Source of the DNA: an uncultured Lentisphaeria bacterium
Lineage (GTDB): Bacteria > Verrucomicrobiota > Lentisphaeria > Victivallales > UBA1829
Assembly (NCBI GenBank): GCA_949287225.1
Contig: CASEFP010000003.1
Location: 1-40,052, forward strand
Direction of reading: 5' to 3'
DNA length: 40,052 bases
Every line of letters begins with the position of its first letter. Position 1 is the stretch's first letter. The notes below the pieces were generated by a model that searched no databases, was not told where the DNA came from, and was given only the letters and a program-made list of their open reading frames with translations. The position numbers were made by a program, and so were the translations under genes. Below are positions 18,291-26,934 of the stretch, in pieces.

Positions 18291-18308
18291 TGATTCAACG
18301 TTGAAGCA
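18291..18308. promoter_or_regulatory. LacI-type operator (autoregulatory)
   Basis: TGATTCAACGTTGAAGCA is an 18-bp inverted repeat with one mismatched pair and a perfect core TTCAACGTTGAA centred on CG. A CG-centred palindrome is the form expected for LacI/PurR-family regulators. It covers about +5 to +22 of the lacI transcript, 15 bp before the gene, so the encoded regulator probably represses its own operon by blocking initiation. Confidence 0.65.
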
Positions 18309-18323
18309 GATAAAGGGCGCTTC

Positions 18324-19325
18324 ATGATAAAAAAAGATTCCAAAGTGACATTGAAGGATATTGCCAGGGAACTGCATCTGTCACCTAAAGCAATTTCCTC
18401 GGGTCTGAATCATACCGGGCGCCTGGCTCCGGAAACAAGGCGGAAAATACAGGAAACCGCCCGCCGGATGGGTTATGTGCCGAATGCCGCGGCTCGTTCT
18501 CTGGTCACTCATAACAGCCGCTTCATAGGAGTATTGATTCCCTATCTGGATAAAAGCTTTTTCTGCAAGATCATTGCGGGAATTGAAGAAATCGCCGGAA
18601 GACAGGGATTCATGCTTCTGCTGGACTCTTTTGACAAAGGCGATGAACAGAAACACGCTGTCATATCCGCGATGATGCAGCGGGATGTGGACGGAGTCAT
18701 CCTGTATCCCCGGGAGGAGGATTTCTGTGTCGCGGAAGAGATCCGGGCGATGGGCGTCCCGGTCATTCAGGTGATGGAATATTTTCCTGAGTTCGGAGAA
18801 TATGCCGTGACCATGGATAATTTCATTGCGGCACAGCATGCGATGGAACACCTGTTCGAACGCGGACATCGCCAGATCGGTTTTATCGCCCACAATCCGG
18901 AAAACTATGTGCAGAATGAACGCCTGCGGGGGTATCGGGAGGCGATGATCCGTCACGGACTTGGAAGTCAGATGCTTTTCCGCTATGCTAAGGCTTCGAT
19001 GGAGGGGGGAATCGAGGTCGCTTCGGAGCTGTTTCAGGCAAATGAGAAGCTGACGGCCATTTTCAGTGCCTCCGATCAGGCCGCGCTGGGAGCGATCCGC
19101 ACCGCTCTGTCGTTCGGGAAACGGATCCCGGAAGATTTTGCGGTCGTCGGCTTCGGGGACATGGAACTGGCTGCGAATCAGGCTGTTTATCCCTTGACGA
19201 CAGTGGCCCAGCCTAAAGAGGAGGTCGGACGTCTGGCTGCCGGAATGCTTCTTTCGCTTCTGAACGGGGAAGCGGTCCAGTCTCCGACACTGGATGCGCC
19301 TCTGGTCGTCCGCCGGACATCATAA
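18324..19325 (+). CDS. LacI-family transcriptional regulator
   Basis: 333 residues. The N-terminal helix-turn-helix and hinge run from VTLKDIARELHLSPKAISSGLN to NAAARSLVTHNSRFIGVLIP (residues about 8-72). A periplasmic-binding-protein-like sensor domain follows, with the usual GIEEIAGRQGF, VDGVILYP, FERGHRQIGFIAHNPE, AIFSASDQAALGA and VVGFGDMELA landmarks. The recognition-helix segment SPKAISSGLN differs from the common TVSRVLN. It is the first gene of a run with two pseudopilin-like and two secreted proteins, and an operator lies in its own leader. The inducer is probably a sugar or oligosaccharide; identity unknown. Confidence 0.94.
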   Translation: MIKKDSKVTLKDIARELHLSPKAISSGLNHTGRLAPETRRKIQETARRMGYVPNAAARSLVTHNSRFIGVLIPYLDKSFFCKIIAGIEEIAGRQGFMLLLDSFDKGDEQKHAVISAMMQRDVDGVILYPREEDFCVAEEIRAMGVPVIQVMEYFPEFGEYAVTMDNFIAAQHAMEHLFERGHRQIGFIAHNPENYVQNERLRGYREAMIRHGLGSQMLFRYAKASMEGGIEVASELFQANEKLTAIFSASDQAALGAIRTALSFGKRIPEDFAVVGFGDMELAANQAVYPLTTVAQPKEEVGRLAAGMLLSLLNGEAVQSPTLDAPLVVRRTS

Positions 19326-19389
19326 ACAGAGATTCTGAACATTGGAAAATTCATAACAACAGGAACAATATGACCACGGAGAAACAAGC

Positions 19390-20163
19390 ATGAAACAGAA
19401 AATATCGGGGAAACTTCTTCGAGACAACGGCAATCGGTTTACTTTGATCGAGCTCCTTGTTGTGATTGCGATCATCGCGATTCTTGCTGCAATGCTGCTG
19501 CCGGCGCTGAATAAGGCGAAACTCAAAGCTCAGACCGTCAACTGTGCTGCAAATCTGAAGCAGTTCGGTCTCGCGGTTTACGCTTATACGTCCGATTACA
19601 AAGAGTATTACTGTTTTTCTTATTACGAGAGTTATACCGCACAGCAATACCGACTGACTTATTACATGATGCTTGGTCCGTATATGGGTGTCAGGGATCT
19701 TTACGGACCATTCGTCAAACTCTATTCAAACTCAACGCCGAAAATCAACAAGCTTTTTCTCTGTCCGGCAACCAAAGTCGAGGAAAATACCGTGGAAGGC
19801 GGGTGGTACAACTCCTACAATGCGAATGCGACCTATGACGAATCCTCCTCCAGTCCCAGCATCTTCGGTTCGAATTATCTCCGGACCAGCGGAAAATCCG
19901 GACGAATCAGACACCCCTCAGCAATTCTCGGTATTGCAGATGGCGGAACCAAAGCACAGGGCAGGACCAATGCTGTATATCTGTGCACCTCATGGATGAC
20001 TGATTCCGTTTCGTGCAGTCCGGCAAATCTGCGTCTTTTTCCCCGGCGGCATTCGCAGAGAGGCGACAATGTTCTCTATCTTGACGGGCATGTCGCACTG
20101 TATGAGTGGAAATTTCCGATCAACCGCAAGGAAACGATTTTCGGACAAAACGCATTTTATTGA
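19390..20163 (+). CDS. Type II pseudopilin-like protein with H-X-DG domain
   Basis: 257 residues. A 16-residue basic leader precedes the prepilin-peptidase site and helix ([15 protein letters not shown] from Phe17; Glu at +5). The residue before the cut is Arg rather than the usual Gly. After the helix comes [19 protein letters not shown], the typical pseudopilin head. The C-terminus has the processing-associated motif [17 protein letters not shown], an H-X9-DG-type motif, here with ten residues between His and Asp. This family is greatly expanded in Lentisphaerota. GGAG lies 8 bases before the ATG. It follows lacI by 64 bp with no terminator, so it is probably co-transcribed. Confidence 0.93.
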   Translation: MKQKISGKLLRDNGNRFTLIELLVVIAIIAILAAMLLPALNKAKLKAQTVNCAANLKQFGLAVYAYTSDYKEYYCFSYYESYTAQQYRLTYYMMLGPYMGVRDLYGPFVKLYSNSTPKINKLFLCPATKVEENTVEGGWYNSYNANATYDESSSSPSIFGSNYLRTSGKSGRIRHPSAILGIADGGTKAQGRTNAVYLCTSWMTDSVSCSPANLRLFPRRHSQRGDNVLYLDGHVALYEWKFPINRKETIFGQNAFY

Positions 20164-20185
20164 GAATAAAAAAGGAGACACTGTC

Positions 20186-20809
20186 ATGATTTCTTATAAA
20201 GAGGCTCTGCTGGTGATTTTTGCGCTTTCCGTCCTTGTAGGCGGGGTTGGATTTGTCGGCAATGCCGCCGCGAAACGGCGTTTCTGCGAAAACAACCTGA
20301 GAAAGCTCTATTCGTATTCGGAACAGTATCAGGCGGATCACGGAGCTCTGCCGCCCGTGAACATTCCGATGAAACCGCTGTGGAAATTCTGGTTCCACCT
20401 GCTCAAACCCTATTCCGCCAGTCAGCTTGACTTCGCCTGTCCGGAAGATCAGCGTGCCGCCTATCTCTTTGAAACCAGACAGAGCCCGCTCTTCTCCCCG
20501 AAGAATCAGGATGCACTCAGCTACGGCATGAACTATTTCCTGACGGCGCATTTCGCCGATAAAAAGAAGGTCGCCCCGTTTCTGAAAAATCTTTCCGCTC
20601 CGGGGAAGGTCGTTTTTCTCGGAGACTCCAAAGGTCCTTACATGCTTCCCGACCGCTTCTGGACCTATGAGAAAGCGTTCCGTCACGAGGAGGATCAGGC
20701 GAATTTCCTCTACGCGGACGGCCACATTGCATATCAGAAACAGACGGATTTCGGGCGTTTTGAAGGAGAGCGTTTCATTACGGATTTTACAAAATGGCAT
20801 TGGAACTGA
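20186..20809 (+). CDS. Leaderless pseudopilin-like H-X-DG protein
   Basis: 207 residues from the ATG at 20186, chosen because AAAGGAG lies at 20171-20177; a longer open frame from 20069 overlaps the previous gene. It begins MISYKEALLVIFALSVLVGG, a pilin-like helix with a Glu at position 6 but no basic leader and no FTLIE cut site. The following CENNLRKLYSYSEQYQADHGALPP and the C-terminal RHEEDQANFLYADGHI match the pseudopilin/H-X-DG family. It looks like a family member that has lost prepilin processing and would stay as a membrane-anchored protein. The gap to the next gene is 3 bp. Confidence 0.85.
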   Translation: MISYKEALLVIFALSVLVGGVGFVGNAAAKRRFCENNLRKLYSYSEQYQADHGALPPVNIPMKPLWKFWFHLLKPYSASQLDFACPEDQRAAYLFETRQSPLFSPKNQDALSYGMNYFLTAHFADKKKVAPFLKNLSAPGKVVFLGDSKGPYMLPDRFWTYEKAFRHEEDQANFLYADGHIAYQKQTDFGRFEGERFITDFTKWHWN

Positions 20810-20812
20810 ATC

Positions 20813-23572
20813 ATGAAAATTATTTTACTACTGCTTTTGGGATTGCTCGCGGGAGGAGCTTCCGCCAAGGAAAACACGCTTGAATTCGCGGGGGATTCCG
20901 CCGGATTTTCGCTTTCCTCCCGTAAATGGAATCTGCGTGGAACACTCTATGTTCTGGAACGGGGTAGCGCAAAACGCCTTCCCCTGTCCGGCACGATGAA
21001 AAACGGGCATGCGGTTTTCCGGGGAGACGGATTTGAATGGAAAATCCGTCTTCGCAAAGCACACAATCTGCACGCGCTGGAGGGGGAAGTTGTCAACTCC
21101 TCCGGCAGACAGCGTCTGCTGGAACTCGGGATTGCGCTGGACATCCCATCCGCAAAGGAAAGCGCTTTCTGGGGGGGATTCGATGTCATGCCTGCCGGGA
21201 AAAAGGAGATTGCACGGCGCGGATTCAAAGGGCGGACCTCCAAACACCTGAGCGGCGGACTGCTCCAGCCTTTCCCCACTGCGGCACTGATCTATCCGGA
21301 TCACGCGGTGATTCTCGGAGAGCGCCAGTTTGAATGCACCTCCTACCACGCTTCGGTCTATCGGCCGCTTGAAAACGGACGGGCGGAACTCGCCTTTTCC
21401 CGGAGGGTGGTTCTGGAGGCGGAGGAAAGTGTCCCGATTCTCCTTGCATGCGGAATTGTGCCAGTCCGTTTCGGCGCGGAAGAAAACGTCGTCCAGGCTT
21501 TCTATGACGCGTTTCCGGAAAACTGGCGCCCCTTTACAGGAGTGCGCAACCGCTACATCCGCGGCACGCACAGTCAGTACAGCGCCTGGGCGCGCCGTCC
21601 GGACCGGGAGTATGAACGGCGCAAATTCTCCACGCTGGACTGGGCCTACACCCCCTACAAACGTTCCGGCGACTGTTACGGAAGACCGGAATTCTGGGAC
21701 TATAAACCGCTGGTCAAACCGTTTGCCGTCCGTTTCGGGCAGCTGGCGGCAGGCATCAATTTCGACTACCGGAAACTCTCCTGTGCAGAGTTTCACCAGC
21801 GCCGCAAGGAGATCTTTCACCGTTACGGGCGCAAATTCGGTTATTCGTTCTATGTCTGTGCCGGCTGGTGCGAACTCCAGCTGGCCGAAAGTCAATACCC
21901 GGACTCTCTGACGGAGGATAAAAGCGTTCCGCTGATCCTTGGGCCCTGGAGCACTTCCCATGACAGGGAGCGGCGCGTATTCCCGCTCGGAAACCGTTTC
22001 GGAAAGGCATTCCGGGAGGATCTTGCCAATGTCGCGCGCGAACTTGACCTGCCCGGATTCGCCATCGACTGCGGAACCCCCGGCGTCAATCATTACGGCG
22101 CCGCGGCACATAACCCGGAGGTCAAGGGCCGATCCTGGGATGAAAAGGGAATTTTCATCGACGAACTCTGTGCAATCAATCAGGTGATCGACTATATTCA
22201 CGCGCTCCGCCCGGAAGATCCACTCTATGTCTGGAAGAACGGCAACGGAAAAGCCGACATTCTGATGATCGAAACCGATCTTTTCAGCCGGATTTTCCAA
22301 TCCTGGATGCCGCTGACCCGCTACAACATCGGGCAGCGCCCCGCTGTACTGCATGTCCGGGAAGGATGGATGTTCCAGAGCACGATTCCGGAATGGCGCA
22401 CGCTCACGCTCGACGAGATGATGACCCGCCTTGACAGGCTCGGAGACCATATGACCTTTTCCGATTTCGAATATGGAATGACACAGAGCCAGTATGGTTA
22501 CGGCGGAAACCGCCAAAGTCAATACTGCATGCCGGAACTTCTGGAATGCATCAATCTAGGCTGGCATGCGCTCATTCCGGTGGCTACGGACGGGCTCGGA
22601 GACCGGATGCTCTATCGTGCCAGATACGGGTGCGGTGCCGATACGATCCTCTTTTTCGGAAATCCTTACGAAAAAAGCATGCAATTGAATTTCTCCGTTG
22701 ACGCCGGAGGTCTGGCAGGCAGACATCTGGTCTTTCTCCCGAAAATGCGCGATTCCGCCGCGCTGCTGAACCATATCCGCGGAACAGATACAACCTTTGC
22801 CTTTGCTCTTCCCTCCCGTCTCCCCGTTCTCTTCGAATCCGTGGCGGAACTGAGCAATCTGCCCGAATCCGGCGAACTTCAGCTGGAAGCAGCCTCGCGC
22901 AAGGAGATCGACAAAATTGTTTTCACGCTCCGCATGCGGAACAATCCGCCTTTCCGGGCAAAGGTAACGCCCCGGGCTGTCCCAGGCTTCAGCGCTGCGC
23001 TCAAAATCAACGGCACAGATGCGGATCCGCGTAACGTGCAGACGTTCCCGGCAAACAGCGTGCTGGAACTGGTTTACCGTTCCGACTGTTTCCGGATCCC
23101 CGCAACGGAAATCACCTCGTTTCCCTTCACCAATCCGCGGAATCAGCCCGATCTGACGATCCTGCTGCCGGAAAATCCGAATGCCGCTGAACGGGACGCT
23201 GCGGAACGTCTGACGGAATACTTCCGCTTTGCCGCGGAAAAAAAGATCACGGGGAAATCTCTTGTCAAAGTGGTTTCCTCTGGCGCACCGGAAAGCACGA
23301 AAGCCGCCATTGAGATCAATTTCCGGAAAAAAGCGGCGGATTCCGGAGTATTCCGGAAAGGAAAGCTTCTTCAGATTTTTGCCCCGGACGCCCTGACGGG
23401 ATACGAATTCACCGACGCTCTGCTGCGGGTCATGGACAGGCGCTTCCCCTGGTTTTACAGTTTCGGAAAACACAGCAGAACATCCGGTGAGGTAATTGAT
23501 AAATTTGAACTCGAAAAGCACCCGCTCCCGTGGGATCCCTGCTTCGAAACAAAAAAGATGATTGAGAAATGA
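20813..23572 (+). CDS. Large secreted protein, putative glycoside hydrolase
   Basis: 919 residues with a signal peptide (MKIILLLLLGLLAGGASA, cut near 18). An N-terminal beta-sandwich-like part (20-230) is followed by a region rich in aromatic and acidic residues (240-640) that looks like a TIM-barrel hydrolase: LPGFAIDCGTPGVNHYG near 413-429, LYVWKNGNGKADILMIETDLF near 468-488, and TFSDFEYGMTQSQYGYGG. Asp/Glu in these strands are candidate catalytic residues. Near residues 775-830 the phrase DLTILLPENPNAAERDAAER and the following strand-helix resemble the alpha/beta domain that precedes GH20 and GH67 catalytic domains, here placed C-terminally. No family can be named with certainty. Coupled to the next gene by ATGA. 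Confidence 0.75.
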   Translation: MKIILLLLLGLLAGGASAKENTLEFAGDSAGFSLSSRKWNLRGTLYVLERGSAKRLPLSGTMKNGHAVFRGDGFEWKIRLRKAHNLHALEGEVVNSSGRQRLLELGIALDIPSAKESAFWGGFDVMPAGKKEIARRGFKGRTSKHLSGGLLQPFPTAALIYPDHAVILGERQFECTSYHASVYRPLENGRAELAFSRRVVLEAEESVPILLACGIVPVRFGAEENVVQAFYDAFPENWRPFTGVRNRYIRGTHSQYSAWARRPDREYERRKFSTLDWAYTPYKRSGDCYGRPEFWDYKPLVKPFAVRFGQLAAGINFDYRKLSCAEFHQRRKEIFHRYGRKFGYSFYVCAGWCELQLAESQYPDSLTEDKSVPLILGPWSTSHDRERRVFPLGNRFGKAFREDLANVARELDLPGFAIDCGTPGVNHYGAAAHNPEVKGRSWDEKGIFIDELCAINQVIDYIHALRPEDPLYVWKNGNGKADILMIETDLFSRIFQSWMPLTRYNIGQRPAVLHVREGWMFQSTIPEWRTLTLDEMMTRLDRLGDHMTFSDFEYGMTQSQYGYGGNRQSQYCMPELLECINLGWHALIPVATDGLGDRMLYRARYGCGADTILFFGNPYEKSMQLNFSVDAGGLAGRHLVFLPKMRDSAALLNHIRGTDTTFAFALPSRLPVLFESVAELSNLPESGELQLEAASRKEIDKIVFTLRMRNNPPFRAKVTPRAVPGFSAALKINGTDADPRNVQTFPANSVLELVYRSDCFRIPATEITSFPFTNPRNQPDLTILLPENPNAAERDAAERLTEYFRFAAEKKITGKSLVKVVSSGAPESTKAAIEINFRKKAADSGVFRKGKLLQIFAPDALTGYEFTDALLRVMDRRFPWFYSFGKHSRTSGEVIDKFELEKHPLPWDPCFETKKMIEK

Positions 23573-24717
23573 GACTCTTCCATCTCTTGTCTGCGCTTAT
23601 GATTCTTTCCACGCTTACGGCCTCGGGTGCGTATCGCCGGAATACCGAGCAAAGCATCGCCTGCCGGACGGAAAAACTGGAGAATCCGTTTCTGATGCTG
23701 ACATTCGCGCCGGACCAGCTCGGACGTCTTTCCGGAATCCGCCTGAAAAACTCCGGAACAGAGCTGCTTGCCGATTTTCAGGTCATCCGCTATGTTGAAA
23801 CGCCGCTTTTTTCCCTGACCTCGGATAACTTTCAGGGAATCCGGGAACTCCTGTGGGGAAAAAATATGACAGGGATCTGTCCGATGCGTCTTGAAAAACA
23901 GACCACCGGCTTTCTGACATTTGCAACGGATTCTTACGGGAACACTTCTTTTGGACTTCAACGGACAGTAAGACTGCACCCGGACGGATACCGGATTGAT
24001 TTTTCCGTCACTCTGTTCAACAATGGGAAGGCTGCGGATTCCTGCGCGCTCTGGCTCAATCTCCAGGGGGCGCCTCCCGCCATTCCGCAGATTCCCGTGC
24101 GTGGAGAGGGAAAAGTCCGCGGACGCGGAATGATCCGGCTGCATACAAGGGATTTTCTCTTCTGCGGAGGTCCCGGGGAACATTATCTGCCCGGTGCCGC
24201 CGATTGGGCGGCGGTTCGTCTCTCCGGACGGAATGTCGTCTGGGCCCTTGTCTGCGACCGGGAATCCTTAGGTCCGGACGCATTCTTCTACTCCTGGGGC
24301 AATCGGGCCCCTTCTTCTCCTGTCCGGACTGCGGAAATTGTTTTTCCGGAAAAGAAGCTGAACCCGGGAGAAAAAAGCGTTCCTCTGCGCTACCGTATTC
24401 TGGTCTTTCCCGGATTGAATGCCGTTCATGGTGTCTGCGCGGATCATGGAGTGGAAATTACGGCAGAAAATGATGAAACCAGGGCAGGGGGGCTGCGGAT
24501 CGTCAACGCCCTGCCGCGACCGGCGGAAACGCTTTCGCTCTCTCTTTCTTTTGAGGGAAAAGATCCGGGGCAGAACGTTCAGCTCTCTCTTCCTGCGCGA
24601 CCGGCGGGAACGCTTCTGGAAATACCGCTGCAGCTGCGAAACACTCCCGGCGGAGGAAGGATCAGAATCGGAAATACAAGCGGTCAACTTTTTTTTGAGA
24701 AACCGTGCCTCAACTGA
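23569..24717 (+). CDS. Secreted beta-rich protein, function unknown
   Basis: 382 residues with a signal peptide (MRLFHLLSALMILSTLTASG). The start of the mature part, LENPFLMLTFAPDQLGRLSGIRLKNSGTELL, resembles the first strands of galactose-mutarotase-like/hydrolase supersandwich domains ('N-x-L-x-V ... G-G-x-I-x-x-L'). The rest is strand-rich with no recognised catalytic motif. It overlaps the large putative hydrolase by ATGA, so the two are probably made together and act on the same substrate outside the cytoplasm. Last gene of the cassette; a terminator candidate follows at 24780. Confidence 0.78.
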   Translation: MRLFHLLSALMILSTLTASGAYRRNTEQSIACRTEKLENPFLMLTFAPDQLGRLSGIRLKNSGTELLADFQVIRYVETPLFSLTSDNFQGIRELLWGKNMTGICPMRLEKQTTGFLTFATDSYGNTSFGLQRTVRLHPDGYRIDFSVTLFNNGKAADSCALWLNLQGAPPAIPQIPVRGEGKVRGRGMIRLHTRDFLFCGGPGEHYLPGAADWAAVRLSGRNVVWALVCDRESLGPDAFFYSWGNRAPSSPVRTAEIVFPEKKLNPGEKSVPLRYRILVFPGLNAVHGVCADHGVEITAENDETRAGGLRIVNALPRPAETLSLSLSFEGKDPGQNVQLSLPARPAGTLLEIPLQLRNTPGGGRIRIGNTSGQLFFEKPCLN

Positions 24718-24779
24718 TAAACAACTCATTCTCCCGCAGGGCAGGGGAGTGGGCGCTTTTTTCACCGGAAACAAAAACC

Positions 24780-24803
24780 AGCGGAAAAGATCCGCTTTCA
24801 TTT
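24780..24803 (+). terminator. Candidate terminator after the secreted-protein cassette
   Basis: AGCGGA-AAAGA-TCCGCT is a perfect 6-bp hairpin followed by TTCATTT. The T-run is interrupted, so efficiency may be modest. It also overlaps the start of the ilvC promoter candidate. Confidence 0.5.
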
Positions 24804-24830
24804 GAAATCACATCCTGAAAGTGCTACATT
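24802..24830 (+). promoter_or_regulatory. Candidate ilvC promoter
   Basis: TTGAAA (24802-24807), 17-bp spacer, TACATT (24825-24830). An overlapping TATAGT at 24830 could serve as an alternative -10 but has no well-spaced -35. The leader would be about 70 bases, too short for a leader-peptide attenuator; none is seen. Confidence 0.5.
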
Positions 24831-24905
24831 ATAGTTTTGTTATGGAATTTTCCAGAAAATTCTTGTTACAAACAAAATTGCGGGATGTCCCGCGGAGGTG
24901 TAAAA

Positions 24906-25901
24906 ATGGCACAGGAAGTAAAAATCCTTCATGACAAGGATGCGGATGCATCCATCTTAAACGGAAAAACAGTCGCCGTGATCGGCTACGGCAGCCAGGG
25001 CAGCGCACAGGCGCTCTGCATGAGAGACTCCGGCGTCAACGTGATCATCGGCTCCCGCAAAGGCCCCTCCTTTGACAGAGCGGTTGCAGACGGCTTCCAG
25101 GTGATGTCCGCTTCCGAAGCGGCCGCCAAAGCAGACATCATTCATATTCTGCTTCCGGATGAATTCCACAAGGCAACCTACGACAAAGAGATCAAGCAGC
25201 ACATGACCCCGGGCAAGACTCTGTCCTGCTCCCACGGCTTCAACGTGGTCTTCAAGCAGATTCTTCCTCCCGAAGGCTGCGATGTGATCATGGTTGCCCC
25301 GAAGAGCCCCGCGACCGAAGAGCGCAAGGCGTTTCTCGCTGGATTCGGCGTTCCGGGACTGATCGCCGTCAAGCAGGATGCCACCGGCCATGCCGCCAAA
25401 ACCGCTCTGGCGATGGCGAAGGCCATGGGCTTCACCCGCGCCGGCGTCCTCGAGTGCACCTTCGAGCAGGAAACCTATGAAGACCTCTTCGGCGAACAGA
25501 ACGTCCTCTGCGGCGGCTGCGTCGACCTGATGAAATACGGTTTCGAGGTTCTCGTCGAGGCCGGATATCCGCCGGAAATGGCCTATTTCGAGTGCATCCA
25601 CGAGCTCAAGCTGATCGTCGACCTGATCTACGAGGGCGGCATCCAGAAGATGAACGCCGTCATCTCCAACACAGCTGAATTCGGTGAATACTACAACGGT
25701 CCGAAGATCATCACTCCGGAAGTCAAGGAAAGAATGAAAGAATCCCTCAAGAGAATCGAAAGCGGCGAATTTGCCAAGACCTTCCTGGCGGAAATTGCCA
25801 ACGGTTCTCCGGAACTGCTCGGCAAGCGCAAAGCCCTCGGCGACCACATCGCCGAAGTCACAGGACGGAAGATTCGTTCTCTGTTCGAGCGCAAAGCATA
25901 A
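24906..25901 (+). CDS. ilvC: Ketol-acid reductoisomerase (class I)
   Basis: 331 residues from the ATG at 24906, which follows GGAGGTG by six bases; an upstream in-frame ATG at 24837 has no ribosome site. The N-terminal Rossmann domain has the GYGSQGSAQAL dinucleotide motif and the GSRKG cofactor-selecting loop. The C-terminal knotted helical domain carries the metal-ligand regions (CTFEQETYEDLFGEQNVLCGG, ECIHELKLIVDLIYEGG, SNTAEFGEY). Length is typical of the short class I enzyme. It converts acetolactate to the dihydroxy acid in valine, leucine and isoleucine synthesis. Here it stands alone, with its own promoter and strong terminator. Confidence 0.98.
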   Translation: MAQEVKILHDKDADASILNGKTVAVIGYGSQGSAQALCMRDSGVNVIIGSRKGPSFDRAVADGFQVMSASEAAAKADIIHILLPDEFHKATYDKEIKQHMTPGKTLSCSHGFNVVFKQILPPEGCDVIMVAPKSPATEERKAFLAGFGVPGLIAVKQDATGHAAKTALAMAKAMGFTRAGVLECTFEQETYEDLFGEQNVLCGGCVDLMKYGFEVLVEAGYPPEMAYFECIHELKLIVDLIYEGGIQKMNAVISNTAEFGEYYNGPKIITPEVKERMKESLKRIESGEFAKTFLAEIANGSPELLGKRKALGDHIAEVTGRKIRSLFERKA

Positions 25902-25921
25902 GTTTTATCTTTTACCTCAGG

Positions 25922-25956
25922 AAAAGACGCAGCCGAAAGGCCGCGTCTTTTTTTTT
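25922..25956 (+). terminator. Strong Rho-independent terminator of ilvC
   Basis: The arm AAAAGACGC pairs with GCGTCTTTT, and an inner GCC-GAAA-GGC stem carries a GNRA-type tetraloop; the two stems are joined by one A/C mismatch. The hairpin runs straight into nine T. It lies 20 bp after the ilvC stop. Confidence 0.93.
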
Positions 25957-26755
25957 GCAAAAAAGGGGAGGGGAGAGGGATGGTCTGCCTGCCATTCCTT
26001 ATTCGCCTCCCCCATCTCTCTCCACTCTTTGAATCAAGAGTTTTTTCTTATATATTATAAAAATAGAACTGCTGTAAACGGAACTTCTTCCATCACCACC
26101 CTAGCCTTTTTTGATTATGACATCAGACGACATTTTTCTTAAAAATATATTTTATATCGTCAAGTGTCGTTTCAAGTCATATATTTTCTATTTAATAAAT
26201 TTCAGTTTGGACACCGGATATCTTCGCTTCATTCTCGAGTAGACTTTTTTATTCTCTGACTTTCTTATAAAACCTGGGCTTTCAGGAGCAGCGATCATGA
26301 CATCGTCGATTCCTCCCATACAGAACGAGTATTTTTCTTGACAAGTTATCAACAAAAGAATTGAAAAATTATATAACTTATTAATTATAAGAACTATACA
26401 AATTCAAAAAACAGATTTTAGCAGATACTCGACTTAACATAATATATATTATGCGACGTTATAAATACCCCTGAAAACCAGCAAAAACTTCCGGACGGCT
26501 TTGGATATGGGTCAGGACTCTTTAACGCTCTGGTGCGCCTTAAAATCAATTCTTTTTATTTGCTCAACTAAGTAGGACAAAGATCTGCTTTACAAAGGTA
26601 AGCTCTTTCTTAGGAATGATAAGAAAGAATTCATCTTCACTGTGCAATAAATATCTTTTAGTGTCGCAAAATGTCTTTTAATATTTTATTCAAAACAAAT
26701 GATTCTTTCGTTAAAACTTAAGGATGGAGGAGAGGGGGAGTCCAAATGTAAAAAT
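25957..26755. other. AT-rich non-coding block
   Basis: About 800 bases with much lower GC than the rest of the window and no supported gene. Structures seen are a 16-bp perfect palindrome CATAATATATATTATG (26438-26453), a 9-bp hairpin TCTTTCTTA/TAAGAAAGA (26604-26628), and a lone TTGACA at 26338. Two short open frames (26188-26319 minus, 43 residues; and around 26450-26574 plus) lack ribosome sites and are not called. The composition suggests decayed foreign DNA. Confidence 0.6.
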
Positions 26756-26760
26756 CATAT

Positions 26761-26925
26761 GGAAGAACGCGAGGGCATTCTTCTCGGAGGCAAGGGGCTC
26801 TGACCTTTGTCTAGGCCCGGCGGCGAAACCCTGGTCGTGCGGATCACGAAACAGTGACGTGAACGTTTCATTTCGTTCGAGAGCTCCGGACGTATCCTCT
26901 ACAATGAGCAAGAATGCGTAAACTT
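26761..26925 (-). repeat. Four-hairpin repeat, decayed copy in reverse orientation
   Basis: On the minus strand this aligns with the complete copy at 39575-39787. The linker GGATACGTCCGGAGCTCTCGA (26897-26877) matches GGATACGCCCGGAGCTCTCGA at all but one position. Next come a GAACG/CGTTC stem in the place of GAACTTTTCG/CGAAAAGTTC, the shared GTCACTG, and H1 as TCGTG/CACGA instead of CGCAC/GTGCG. H2 and H3 are degraded, and H4 (GAAGAATGC/GCGTTCTTC) is kept with one wobble. The extra GAGCGGT hairpin is missing. Confidence 0.7.
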
Positions 26926-26934
26926 TCTTACCGG

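Noticed and set aside
24730..24750. CTCCC...GGGAG hairpin with GGGCAGGGGA, similar to the repeat linker
   Set aside because: Stem is short, and the G-rich word also occurs by chance inside coding regions, so neither terminator nor repeat relic is called.
26188..26319. Minus-strand 43-codon frame (starts MGGIDDVMIAAPESPG) in the AT-rich block
   Set aside because: It has a plausible composition but no ribosome site and no recognisable similarity; at most a gene remnant.
26450..26574. Plus-strand frame with DGFGYGSGLFNALVRLK
   Set aside because: No start codon or ribosome site, and about 40 residues only; could be a pseudogene fragment but cannot be supported.
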